From: PALSA-660 sp036508875
GTDB taxonomy: Bacteria; Actinomycetota; Coriobacteriia; Anaerosomatales; PALSA-660
Direction: 5' to 3'
NCBI GenBank assembly: GCA_036508875.1
Contig: DATCGP010000029.1
Span: 1 to 45,392 of the forward strand
DNA length: 45,392 nucleotides
Within the stretch, counting starts at the first letter, position 1. Each line of letters begins with the position of its first letter. Positions 23,035 through 31,217 of this stretch are shown in pieces. The notes under the pieces were generated by a model, which did not search any database, was not told the DNA's origin, and saw only the letters and a program-made list of their open reading frames with translations. The translations under genes were made by a program, and so were the position numbers.

Positions 23035-24298
23035 CATGACGCGACTCACCGTCGAACACGTCGCTCGCATCGAAGGACACGGCAACATCATCGTCAACGT
23101 GGAGAACGGCGAGGTGCGCGAGGTCCGGATGGACATCGTCGAGCCCGCGCGCTTCTTCGAGTCGATGGTCGTGGGGCGGCGGTTCGATGAGGCGCCGCTG
23201 ATCACCTCCCGCATCTGCGGGATCTGTTCTCCCAACCACGTCGTCACCTCGATCAAGGCGATCGAGGCTGCGCTGGGGATCGAGGTCAGCGAGCGCACGA
23301 AGCTGCTGCGGAAGCTGCTCGTCTACGGTTCGTTCCTGCAGAACCACGCGACGCACCTGTACATCCTCGCCGCTCCGGACTACGTCGGTCTGCCGAGTGT
23401 GTTCCCGCTCGCCGAGACGATGCCCGAGGTCGTCGACCGCGCGTTGCGGCTCAAGAAGCTGGGCAACGACCTCACGACCGCCGTCGGCGGCCGACCGGTC
23501 CATCCGGTGAGCGCGGTCGTCGGAGGGTTCACCAGCGAGCCCGCGCCGGCGCTGCTCGCCTCATACCGCGACGCGCTGTTGAGTGTTGCTGCCGATGCGC
23601 TCGCGACAACCGAGCTCTTCGCGTCGTTCACGGTGCCCGACTTCGCGTCGGCGGGCGAGATGCTGGCGCTCACAGCGGACGACGACTACGCGATCTACGA
23701 CGGGGACACCGCCGCGCTGGACGCCGCCTGGCGTCGCCCGTCTGCCGGGTACCGTTCCTTCATCTCGGAGTCGGTCGTCGGGCACAGCAACGCGAAGCAT
23801 TCCACCGTCGGCGGCCGTCCGTTCATGGTGGGCTCGGTGCCGCGCATGAACCTCAACGCGGACAGGTTGAACGACTCCGGCCGGGCAGCTCTGGCGAAGT
23901 CAGGCGTGGCCCTGCCGACGCGCAACACGTTCCACATGAACGTGATGCAGGCGGTCGAGTTGGCCGATGCGTCGGCGCGTTGCGCGGACTACATCGAGCG
24001 CCTGCTGGACATGGGGGGCTCGTCGGTCCCGCAACCATTCCGGATCCGGTCGGGCCAGGGCGGATCGGCCACCGAGGCCCCACGCGGGACGCTCTATCAC
24101 TCGTACTCCATCGACGATGACGGGTTCGTGACACACGGCGACGTCATCACCCCGACGGCGCAGAACCTGGCGAACCTCGAGGCGGACATGCGTGACTTCG
24201 CGCCGACCGTCGCGGACAGGAGCGAGCCCGAGTTCGCGGTGCTGGTAGAGGAGCTCGTCCGTGCGTACGACCCATGTCTGAGCTGCTCGGTGCACTAG
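23027..24298 (+). CDS. hydA: Group 3b hydrogenase large subunit HydA without C-terminal extension
   Basis: A 423-residue Ni-Fe subunit. The N-terminal motif is RICGIC (Cys64, Cys67) and the C-terminal motif DPCLSCSVH (Cys417, Cys420). Here the nickel ligands are ordinary cysteines. The protein ends exactly at His423 with TAG, so no peptide remains for a maturation protease to remove. The start is ambiguous. GTG at 23027 lies only three bases after AAGGAGG and ATG at 23036 lies 12 bases after it. Gene order hydB-hydG-hydD-hydA is that of group 3b enzymes, which couple H2 to NADP(H). Confidence 0.92.
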   Translation: MADMTRLTVEHVARIEGHGNIIVNVENGEVREVRMDIVEPARFFESMVVGRRFDEAPLITSRICGICSPNHVVTSIKAIEAALGIEVSERTKLLRKLLVYGSFLQNHATHLYILAAPDYVGLPSVFPLAETMPEVVDRALRLKKLGNDLTTAVGGRPVHPVSAVVGGFTSEPAPALLASYRDALLSVAADALATTELFASFTVPDFASAGEMLALTADDDYAIYDGDTAALDAAWRRPSAGYRSFISESVVGHSNAKHSTVGGRPFMVGSVPRMNLNADRLNDSGRAALAKSGVALPTRNTFHMNVMQAVELADASARCADYIERLLDMGGSSVPQPFRIRSGQGGSATEAPRGTLYHSYSIDDDGFVTHGDVITPTAQNLANLEADMRDFAPTVADRSEPEFAVLVEELVRAYDPCLSCSVH

Positions 24299-24326
24299 CC
24301 CCGCGAGGTGACGAAGAGCACACGCT

Positions 24327-24348
24327 GGAGCGCCTCCGCGGGCGCTCC
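24327..24348 (+). terminator. Hairpin after the hydBGDA operon
   Basis: GGAGCGCC (24327-24334) pairs with GGCGCTCC (24341-24348) around TCCGCG, 28 bases past the hydA stop, followed by the modestly T-rich GTTGCGTT. Confidence 0.55.
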
Positions 24349-24509
24349 GTTGCGTTGGGGAGGTCGCGGACAGGTTCCGGAAAGCGCGAGTGCGAAAGCC
24401 GGACAGGCCGTCCGGCGATGATGGCGGGGACTCGGCGCCCGGGGGCGTCCCTCAAAGGTAGAATGCGGCGGGAAGGTCCGATGTCGACGTCGATGACAGG
24501 AGGTGTCCC

Positions 24510-24797
24510 GTGGGAGGGTTCTCGATCGCGATAGTGGCCGTCGCCGCGATCGCCGTTGTCGTCGGCGTACCGATGCTGCGGACCTCCCGGCGGGTGCCCG
24601 TCGCTCCGGAACCTGTCGTCTCGGCGGTGTTGGATGCGCTCCCTGGCGGGAACTGCGGTGCGTGCGGCAACGATTCCTGTTTCGCGGCCGCATGCGCAGT
24701 CGCGGCGGGCAGCGCTCCAGCCACGGTGTGCGTGACCGGCGGTCCCGGTACCGCTGCAGGTGTCGCGCGCGCCTTGCGCGCCCACGGGCACGCCTGA
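24510..24797 (+). CDS. Orphan RnfB-like membrane-anchored Fe-S protein
   Basis: A 95-residue protein with an N-terminal membrane helix (FSIAIVAVAAIAVVVGVPML) followed by one four-cysteine Fe-S motif, CGACGNDSCFAAACAVAAG, ending in a fourth cysteine (PATVC). That layout is the N-terminal module of RnfB, where the helix anchors a [4Fe-4S] domain. The ferredoxin domains of RnfB and the rest of the Rnf complex are absent. The GTG at 24510 follows AGGAGG by six bases, a strong site. It lies between the group 3b hydrogenase and radC, with TAGAAT at 24459-24464 as a possible -10. An electron-transfer role beside the hydrogenase is inferred. Confidence 0.75.
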   Translation: MGGFSIAIVAVAAIAVVVGVPMLRTSRRVPVAPEPVVSAVLDALPGGNCGACGNDSCFAAACAVAAGSAPATVCVTGGPGTAAGVARALRAHGHA

Positions 24798-24889
24798 CCG
24801 TCCGGCCGCGGGCTCGCTCGACCCGGAATCTCCCCCTGCCGTCCCCTCAAGACATCGAAGCACGTCTTTCGAGAGGCGGCGGGACGCGG

Positions 24890-25609
24890 ATGGCCCCCAG
24901 GATCCACACACGCGGCGGATCGTGTCGCACGTCGGTGCTCGCCGGCCGCGCGGACGCTGTCACTGATGCTGAACTCGTGGGACTGCTCGTGTGCGAGTCG
25001 AGACCGGCCGTGGGCCGGGCGCTGCTCGAGGCCCACCCGCAACCGGACGCGCTGTGGCGGGTGGCAGCCGAGGACCTCATCGCACTCGATGGAGTCGGAC
25101 CCGCCGGCGCGGCGCGGCTTCTGGCCTGTTTGGAGCTCGCACGGCGCGCGAGTTCGTGGTCTGTGGTCGAGCGCCCGCTCGTATCCACTCCCGAGGACGT
25201 CGTCGCCCTGTGCGCCCCGCAGCTGCGCGGTCTCGACCGGGAGCACTTCTGGGCGCTGATCCTGTCGACCAAGAACCGCCTGCTCCGGATGGTCGAAGTG
25301 TCGGTAGGGTCGCTGAACGCCTCGATCGTGCATCCGCGGGAGCTCTTCAAGGAGGCGGTCCGGATGTCCGCGGCCTCGGTGGTCGTCGTCCACAACCATC
25401 CGAGCGGCGACCCCACGCCCAGCGGAGCCGATCTGCAGCTCACGCGGCGCCTCGCCAAGGCGGGCGAAGTGCTCGGGATAGAACTACTGGATCACATCGT
25501 GATAGGCGACGGGGCGCGCATACGTCGTTGCGGCATATGGGCGTGCTGTGACGGGAGTGTGTCGTTCTCGCCATCGAGCAGGGGTTTTGTGGTCCCTGTG
25601 CTAGACTGA
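24890..25609 (+). CDS. radC: RadC-family JAB1/MPN domain protein
   Basis: A 239-residue protein with an N-terminal helix-hairpin-helix-like segment (LIALDGVGPAGAARLLACLE) and the JAMM metalloprotease-like motif VVHNHPSGDPTPSGAD, the RadC signature. LNASIVHPRELFKEAVRMSA matches the family core. Despite its name, a role in DNA repair is not established for the family. The ATG at 24890 is the first plausible start; the site upstream is GGCGGGA. In many bacteria radC precedes mreB, and that order is kept here. Confidence 0.9.
   Translation: MAPRIHTRGGSCRTSVLAGRADAVTDAELVGLLVCESRPAVGRALLEAHPQPDALWRVAAEDLIALDGVGPAGAARLLACLELARRASSWSVVERPLVSTPEDVVALCAPQLRGLDREHFWALILSTKNRLLRMVEVSVGSLNASIVHPRELFKEAVRMSAASVVVVHNHPSGDPTPSGADLQLTRRLAKAGEVLGIELLDHIVIGDGARIRRCGIWACCDGSVSFSPSSRGFVVPVLD
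25599..25607 (+). promoter_or_regulatory. Extended -10 promoter of the mre operon
   Basis: TGCTAGACT overlaps the end of radC and lies 117 bases before the mreB start. It is an extended -10 (TAGACT at 25602-25607) without a good -35. Confidence 0.45.
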
Positions 25610-25723
25610 CGCACGAGTCAGACCGGTTCCCGCGGCTGTTGGTCCGCGCGGCCTCGGTCGTTTTTCCACGTACGCAGGGCGGACATCTCCACGGGCGATC
25701 CGCGCCCGCGAAAGGAACTAGAC

Positions 25724-26764
25724 GTGTCGCTCATCGACCTGTTCTTCAACTCCTGGGGCTCCGACATGGCAGTCGACCTCGGGACGGCGAACACGCTCGT
25801 CTCCGTCCGAGACCGAGGGATCGTGCTCATCGAGCCCTCCGTCGTCGCCGTCGAGAAGGACAGCAAGCGTGTCCTCGCCGTGGGCATAGAGGCGAAGCGC
25901 ATGCTCGGCCGCACGCCGGGCTCGATAGTGGCGATCCGGCCTCTCAAGGACGGCGTCATCGCGGACTTCGAGGTCACCGAGTCGATGCTCCGCTACTTCA
26001 TCAACAAGACGCGGGTGAAGCGCTTCCCGTGGCAGCCCAAGCCACGCGTGGTCGTCTGCGTGCCGTCGGGCGTGACAGAGGTCGAGAAGCGGGCCGTGTT
26101 CGAGGCCACGATGCAGGCCGGCGCTCGGCAGGCGTTCCTCATCGAGGAGCCGATGGCGGCGGCGATCGGCGCGGGTCTGCCGATCCAGGAGCCGACCGGC
26201 AACATGGTCGTCGACATCGGCGGAGGTACGACCGAGGTCGCCGTCATCTCGCTCGGTGGCATCGTCGTCGCCCAATCGATCCGCATCGGCGGCGACGAGT
26301 TCGACGAAGCGATCGTCGCCCACGTGAAGCGCGAGTACAACGTGCTGATCGGGGAGCGTACCGCCGAAGAGATCAAGATGGAGATCGGGAGCGCGTTCCC
26401 GCTCTCCGAGGAACTCGACGTCGAGATCAGAGGCAGGGACCTGCAAACGGGCCTGCCGCGCACGCTCACGATCTCCAGCGAGGAGATCCGCACCGCGGTC
26501 GAGGACCCCACCAAGGCGATCGTCCAAGCCGTCAAGGCTACCTTGGAGGAGACGCCCCCCGAACTCGCGGGCGACGTGATGGAGTTCGGCATCGTCCTGA
26601 CGGGCGGCGGCGCGCTCCTCAAGGGCCTGGACGACCGGCTCATGGCCGAGACCGGCATCCCGGTGCACGTCTCGGAGAACGCGCTCATCAACGTTGTCCT
26701 CGGCTCCGCCATGGCGCTCGAGGAGATCGACGTCCTGAAGAAAGTCCTCACCGTCTCGCACTAG
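25724..26764 (+). CDS. mreB: Rod-shape actin homologue MreB
   Basis: A 346-residue bacterial actin. The N terminus has the phosphate-binding MAVDLGTANTLVSVRDRG. Nucleotide-binding motifs MVVDIGGGTTEVAVISLGG and GIVLTGGGALLKGLD are intact, as is EEPMAAAIGAGLPI. It polymerises along the inner membrane and directs lateral wall synthesis with MreC, MreD, PBP2 and RodA, all encoded downstream in that order. The GTG at 25724 follows GAAAGGA. Its presence implies a rod-shaped cell with dispersed elongation, unlike polar-growing actinobacteria. Confidence 0.97.
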   Translation: MSLIDLFFNSWGSDMAVDLGTANTLVSVRDRGIVLIEPSVVAVEKDSKRVLAVGIEAKRMLGRTPGSIVAIRPLKDGVIADFEVTESMLRYFINKTRVKRFPWQPKPRVVVCVPSGVTEVEKRAVFEATMQAGARQAFLIEEPMAAAIGAGLPIQEPTGNMVVDIGGGTTEVAVISLGGIVVAQSIRIGGDEFDEAIVAHVKREYNVLIGERTAEEIKMEIGSAFPLSEELDVEIRGRDLQTGLPRTLTISSEEIRTAVEDPTKAIVQAVKATLEETPPELAGDVMEFGIVLTGGGALLKGLDDRLMAETGIPVHVSENALINVVLGSAMALEEIDVLKKVLTVSH

Positions 26765-26793
26765 CGGGCGGGAGAGGCAGTCTTGGATAGCCT

Positions 26794-27660
26794 GTGAAGC
26801 GTCTTGAGATCGATACCCGCCGTGGCGCGGGCCGCCCGCTCGTGCTGGCGGTCCTCATTGTCGCCGCGCTCATCGTCACGACCGTCTGGTACCGCGAGGG
26901 CGACGACGGTCCTTTGCACGCCGCCCGGAGGGTGGTCGTGGCGGTCGGCCAGCCCTTTGAGACCGCCGGGACCTGGATCGCCACGCCGTTCCGCGGCTTC
27001 GGGAACTGGGTGGGGAGCCTCGGCGTGAACAGCGCGGACTACGCGTCTCTCAAGGACCAGAACCAGCAGCTCAAAGAGCGGCTCGCCGCGCTCGAGGAGG
27101 CGAAGCTGGAGAACGACCGGATCCGCGCGCTGGTCGACTTCGCGAAGGCCCAGGACGTGCCCACGATCGGAGCCCGCATCATCGGCCGGCCCACCGACTC
27201 TCGTCAGCGGTCGATCGTGATCGATCGCGGTACCTCTTCGGGCGTGCAGAAGGGGGACACCGTCGTCGCGGCCGGCGGGTTGGTCGGGCAGGTCGTCGAG
27301 GTGACTCCCTTCGACGCGCAGGTGCGCCTCATCACCGACTCGGCGAGCGGAGTGGCTGTGCTCGTCCAGCGCACTCGCGTCAACGGCATCGTGCGCGGGG
27401 CGCTCGAAGCCCCACTCGAGCTCGACTTCGTTCAGACACAGGTCGCGCCGGTGGTCGGGGACGTCCTTGTCACCTCGGGCCTCGGCGGGACCTACCCCAA
27501 GGGGATCGTGGTCGGTGAAGTGACGGCGGTCTCAGCTCCCGAGGCGGGCCTGTACGCAGCCATCACCGTGGCTTCGCGGGTGGACATCGACCGGATCGAG
27601 GAAGTCCTGGTCATGACCGGCCAGAACTCGTCCACGATCCTGCCGGGAGGGGGAGAGTGA
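26794..27660 (+). CDS. mreC: Rod-shape protein MreC
   Basis: A 288-residue bitopic protein. One N-terminal membrane helix (PLVLAVLIVAALIVTTVWY) is followed by a coiled coil (YASLKDQNQQLKERLAALEE) and the beta-barrel domain with RSIVIDRGTSSGVQKGD and GLVGQVVEV. MreC scaffolds the elongation complex in the periplasmic/exoplasmic space. The GTG start at 26794 lacks a close ribosome site and may depend on coupling to mreB. Its stop overlaps mreD (GTGA). Confidence 0.95.
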   Translation: MKRLEIDTRRGAGRPLVLAVLIVAALIVTTVWYREGDDGPLHAARRVVVAVGQPFETAGTWIATPFRGFGNWVGSLGVNSADYASLKDQNQQLKERLAALEEAKLENDRIRALVDFAKAQDVPTIGARIIGRPTDSRQRSIVIDRGTSSGVQKGDTVVAAGGLVGQVVEVTPFDAQVRLITDSASGVAVLVQRTRVNGIVRGALEAPLELDFVQTQVAPVVGDVLVTSGLGGTYPKGIVVGEVTAVSAPEAGLYAAITVASRVDIDRIEEVLVMTGQNSSTILPGGGE

Positions 27661-28169
27661 ACAAGACGCTGTCGGTCGCCCTCGCCTTGCTGGGCGGATA
27701 CGTGCTGCAGGTCTCGCTCGCGCCCCAGCTCGCCGTCTTCGGCGTCGTGCCGAACTTCATGTTCCTGGTGGTCGTGACGATCGCGCTCACTCAGGGCCCG
27801 GTCTCAGGCGGGGTGGCCGGGTTCGTCGGCGGGCTGGTGTTCGACCTGCTCAACGCCGGCGTCGTCGGGCCTTTCGCGCTCGTCCTCGCGGTGGTCGGGT
27901 ACGTCGCGGGAGCGCTGAACGCCAACCTGTTCGCCGAGGGTTGGCTCTTGCCGGTGACGGTGGTCGCCGTGGCGAGCCTGGCGACCGAGGTATCCTACGG
28001 CCTCATCCTTGCGGTGCTCGGCACAGGCCCGCAGTTCTGGGACGGATTGTTGACCGTGGTCGTGCCGAGCGTGATCTACCACACGGCGCTGGCGGTCATC
28101 CTGTACCCGCTGCTGGCCCGACTCTTGCGGACTGAGCGACCGATGAAGTCCTTCCGCCGTCTGGCGTAG
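27657..28169 (+). CDS. mreD: Rod-shape protein MreD
   Basis: A 170-residue, almost entirely hydrophobic protein with about five membrane helices, for example VPNFMFLVVVTIALT and GPFALVLAVVGYVAGALNAN. It belongs to the MreD family, an integral-membrane member of the elongation complex. Identity rests on hydropathy, size and position between mreC and the PBP2 gene. The GTG start overlaps the mreC stop by four bases. Confidence 0.92.
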   Translation: MNKTLSVALALLGGYVLQVSLAPQLAVFGVVPNFMFLVVVTIALTQGPVSGGVAGFVGGLVFDLLNAGVVGPFALVLAVVGYVAGALNANLFAEGWLLPVTVVAVASLATEVSYGLILAVLGTGPQFWDGLLTVVVPSVIYHTALAVILYPLLARLLRTERPMKSFRRLA

Positions 28170-28208
28170 GGCGGGACCGGCCGCGCGACCCTCTAGGAAC
28201 AGCCTGTC

Positions 28209-30065
28209 ATGACGACCTTCCGCGAACAGCTTAAAGGGCGCTTCGCCGTACTCGGCGTGGTCGTCCTCGTCGTGTTGGGTGCACTGGCTGTGCGGCTGTG
28301 GAGCATGCAGGTGATAGCGAGCACGCAGTACACTGCCGCAGCGCAGAACAACAGCACCCGGGAGGTCTCCCTCCCGGCGCCACGCGGCCGCATCCTGGAC
28401 GTCAAGGGCCGGCCGCTGGTCACCAACCGGCCCGTGATGAACGTCACCGCGCCGTCGAGCATCTCGCAGGACGCGACGCTGGTCGCGCGGCTGTCCGCCG
28501 CGATCGATGTCCCGGTCGACGAGATCCAGTCGAAGCTGGCTTCGTTCAAGCAGGAACGTCTGGCGCCCCATGTCCTGCGCACCGACGTCCCGCTCGCCGT
28601 CGCCGCCTACCTGTCGGAACACTCCGCGGACTTCCCCGGGGTCGAGGTGCAGGAGGCCGCGGTCCGCGACTACCCGTTCGGGTCGCTGGCCGGCCACGTC
28701 CTGGGGTACACGGGCGAGATCTCCGAAGAGCAGCTGGCGGCGACGAGCACCGTGAACGCGAGCATGGGTGACATCGTCGGGAAGACCGGTGTCGAGGCCT
28801 TCTACGACAAGGTCCTGCAGGGCGAGAAGGGCTTCCGCCGGTTCGAGGTCGACAACCAAGGCCGCGTGCGGAGCGTGCTCGCCGAGGGAGCTCCGATCGC
28901 GGGTAAGGACGTGCGTCTGACGATCAACAAGGACGTGCAGGCGGTCGCCGAGAAGGCGCTGGCCGATGCGCTCGTCGAGGCGCACAGGCAGGGATTCACA
29001 AAGGCCCGCGCCGGCGCGGCGGTGGTCCTCGATGTCAAGACGGGCGCCGTCGTGGCGATGGCCAGCGTGCCTACCTACGACCCGGCGGTATTCCTCGGCG
29101 GGGTCTCGCCGGCGGAATGGAAGTCGCTCAACGATCCGGCCTCGAACTACCCTCTCAACAACCGCGCCATCATGGCTGCGTATCCCCCGGCATCGACGTT
29201 CAAGTCGATCGACGCGATGGCCGGACTCCAGGCGAAACTGATCACCGCGGGAACGCGGTTCACGTGCACCGGCCGGTGGTCAGGGTTCGGCTCGCAGTGG
29301 GCGAAGTGGTGCTGGCTGCACTCCGGGCACGGGAGTCTGAACCTCACCGGCGCCATCGAGGCGTCCTGTGACAGCTACTTCTACAACGTCGGGAAGCTGT
29401 TCTATGAGGCGCCGGGCGAGCAGTTGCAGGCGTTTGCGCGGTCCATCGGGCTGGGCGCGCCTCTCGGGATCGACCTTCCCGGTGAGGTCGCGGGCCGGGT
29501 TCCCGATGCCGCGTGGAAGAAGGCGTTCAACCAGAACTACCCCGAGTATCAGCAGTGGGTCCCTGGTGACACCGTCAACATGGCGATCGGGCAGGGCGAC
29601 CTGCTGGTGACGCCGCTGCAGTTGGCGAGCGCATACGCGACGCTGGGCAATGGCGGCACGGTCATCCAGCCGCACGTTCTCGACGCGGTCCTCGCCAGTG
29701 ACGGTACCGCGTCCATCGTGGCGACCACGACGGTGATCTCGGACGCGAAGCTGTCGCCTGCGAACGTCGCTACGCTGCGAAGTGCGCTCGTCGGTGTCAC
29801 GACGGTGGGAACGGCGAAGAGCGTCTTCCGGGGGTTCCCGGTCTCCGTAGCCGGCAAGACCGGAACCGCTCAGGTCAACGGGAAGGATGACCTCGCTGTG
29901 TTCGCCTGCTACGCTCCCGCGGTCGCGCCCCGCTACGCGATCGCCGTGATCATCGAGCAGGGCGGCCACGGGGGCTCAGTCTCCGGACCCGCGGCACGGC
30001 AGATCATGAGCTACTTGTTCGGTAAGAAGTACACGGCGATCCATACGACGGACGTGTCGCGATGA
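28209..30065 (+). CDS. mrdA: Penicillin-binding protein 2 (elongation transpeptidase)
   Basis: A 618-residue class B PBP. An N-terminal membrane anchor (FAVLGVVVLVVLGALAVRLW) leads into the PBP dimerisation domain (PAPRGRILDVKGRPLVTN). The transpeptidase domain has the active serine in YPPASTFKSID (SxxK), the second motif in ASCDSYFYN and KTGT in SVAGKTGTAQV. A cysteine pair in the TCTGRW...WCWLHSGHG region is typical of PBP2. It cross-links lateral-wall peptidoglycan as partner of RodA, whose gene overlaps its stop (ATGA). Confidence 0.96.
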   Translation: MTTFREQLKGRFAVLGVVVLVVLGALAVRLWSMQVIASTQYTAAAQNNSTREVSLPAPRGRILDVKGRPLVTNRPVMNVTAPSSISQDATLVARLSAAIDVPVDEIQSKLASFKQERLAPHVLRTDVPLAVAAYLSEHSADFPGVEVQEAAVRDYPFGSLAGHVLGYTGEISEEQLAATSTVNASMGDIVGKTGVEAFYDKVLQGEKGFRRFEVDNQGRVRSVLAEGAPIAGKDVRLTINKDVQAVAEKALADALVEAHRQGFTKARAGAAVVLDVKTGAVVAMASVPTYDPAVFLGGVSPAEWKSLNDPASNYPLNNRAIMAAYPPASTFKSIDAMAGLQAKLITAGTRFTCTGRWSGFGSQWAKWCWLHSGHGSLNLTGAIEASCDSYFYNVGKLFYEAPGEQLQAFARSIGLGAPLGIDLPGEVAGRVPDAAWKKAFNQNYPEYQQWVPGDTVNMAIGQGDLLVTPLQLASAYATLGNGGTVIQPHVLDAVLASDGTASIVATTTVISDAKLSPANVATLRSALVGVTTVGTAKSVFRGFPVSVAGKTGTAQVNGKDDLAVFACYAPAVAPRYAIAVIIEQGGHGGSVSGPAARQIMSYLFGKKYTAIHTTDVSR

Positions 30066-31189
30066 GGCCCCGCCGTCCTCTGCTCAGGATCGTGTCGGAC
30101 CGCCTGCACATCGGGTTGGTCTCGGCCGTGGTCATCCTGTTGGCCTATGGGAGTCTGATGGTCTGGACCGCGACGGTGACCATGGTCGCGCACACTGCGT
30201 TGGTCCAGCGTCAGTTCATCGGCATCGCGCTGGGTTGCCTCTTCCTTATCGGCGCGTGGCTGATCGACTATACGCAGTACAAGTCGTGGACCGGACCGCT
30301 GATGATCCTGCTGTGCGTGCTGATCCTTTCGCCGCGCATACCGGGGCTGGGTGGCACCGCGTCGGGTGCGACCTCATGGCTCGAGGTCTTCGGAGTGCGC
30401 CTCTTCCAGCCGTCGGAACCCGCGAAACTGCTGTTCATCGTCGTCCTGGCCGCGGTAGTGGCCGAGTTCGGCGGGAAGATCGAGCGGCGCCCGGACGTGC
30501 TCAAGGTTGCGGGCTATGTGGCGCTGCCGTTCGTCTTGATCCTTCTGCAGCCGGACCTCGGGACCGGCCTCGTGTTCATCATGATCGCGCTCGGGATGCT
30601 TCTCGTCGGAGGGTTGAAGGGGCGCTGGTTCGCCGTCGCAGCCGTCTTGATCGTGGTCTTCGCTGTCGCGGGACTGACGACGCCGCTGCTGCAGCAGTAC
30701 CAGAAGGACCGTCTGCTCGTGTTCGTCGACCCCTCGCGCGACCCGAAGGGCGCAGGCTACAACCTCGCCCAGTCCAAGATCGCGATCGGGTCGGGCGGGA
30801 TGACCGGCACGGGCCTGGCCGCCGGCACGCAGAGCCGCTTCAACTTCATCCCCGAGCCCCACACCGACTTCATCTTCTCCGTGCTCGGCGAGCAGTTCGG
30901 GTTCGTCGGCGCCATCATGTTGCTGGCGCTGTATCTCGCACTGCTCTCCGCGACACTCTCGATCTCGGCTTCGAGCCGGGACCTGTACGGGGCGCTGATC
31001 GCCGCGGGCCTGTTGTCCATGTGGCTGTTCCAGATCCTTGAGAACATCGGAATGACGATCGGGATCATGCCGGTCACGGGGATCCCACTCCCGTTCATGA
31101 GTTATGGTTCCTCCTTCATGGTCACCAACCTCGCTGGGGTAGGTATCCTGTTGTCGATCTGGTCCCGAAGGTACGGGACCGGACTGTGA
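30062..31189 (+). CDS. rodA: RodA/FtsW-family peptidoglycan glycosyltransferase
   Basis: A 375-residue SEDS-family membrane protein with about ten helices. Signature segments are LFQPSEPAKLLFIVVLAA, LILLQPDLGTGLVFIMIALG and FIPEPHTDFIFSVLGEQFGF, with the C-terminal GIPLPFMSYGSSFMVTNLAGVG. The aspartate in QPDLGTG region corresponds to the catalytic residue in the family. It polymerises lipid II for the elongation complex. Position after PBP2 in an mre operon marks it as RodA rather than FtsW. Confidence 0.95.
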   Translation: MRPRRPLLRIVSDRLHIGLVSAVVILLAYGSLMVWTATVTMVAHTALVQRQFIGIALGCLFLIGAWLIDYTQYKSWTGPLMILLCVLILSPRIPGLGGTASGATSWLEVFGVRLFQPSEPAKLLFIVVLAAVVAEFGGKIERRPDVLKVAGYVALPFVLILLQPDLGTGLVFIMIALGMLLVGGLKGRWFAVAAVLIVVFAVAGLTTPLLQQYQKDRLLVFVDPSRDPKGAGYNLAQSKIAIGSGGMTGTGLAAGTQSRFNFIPEPHTDFIFSVLGEQFGFVGAIMLLALYLALLSATLSISASSRDLYGALIAAGLLSMWLFQILENIGMTIGIMPVTGIPLPFMSYGSSFMVTNLAGVGILLSIWSRRYGTGL

Positions 31190-31217
31190 CCGACCGAGAT
31201 GAGAGGGGGACGCTGCC

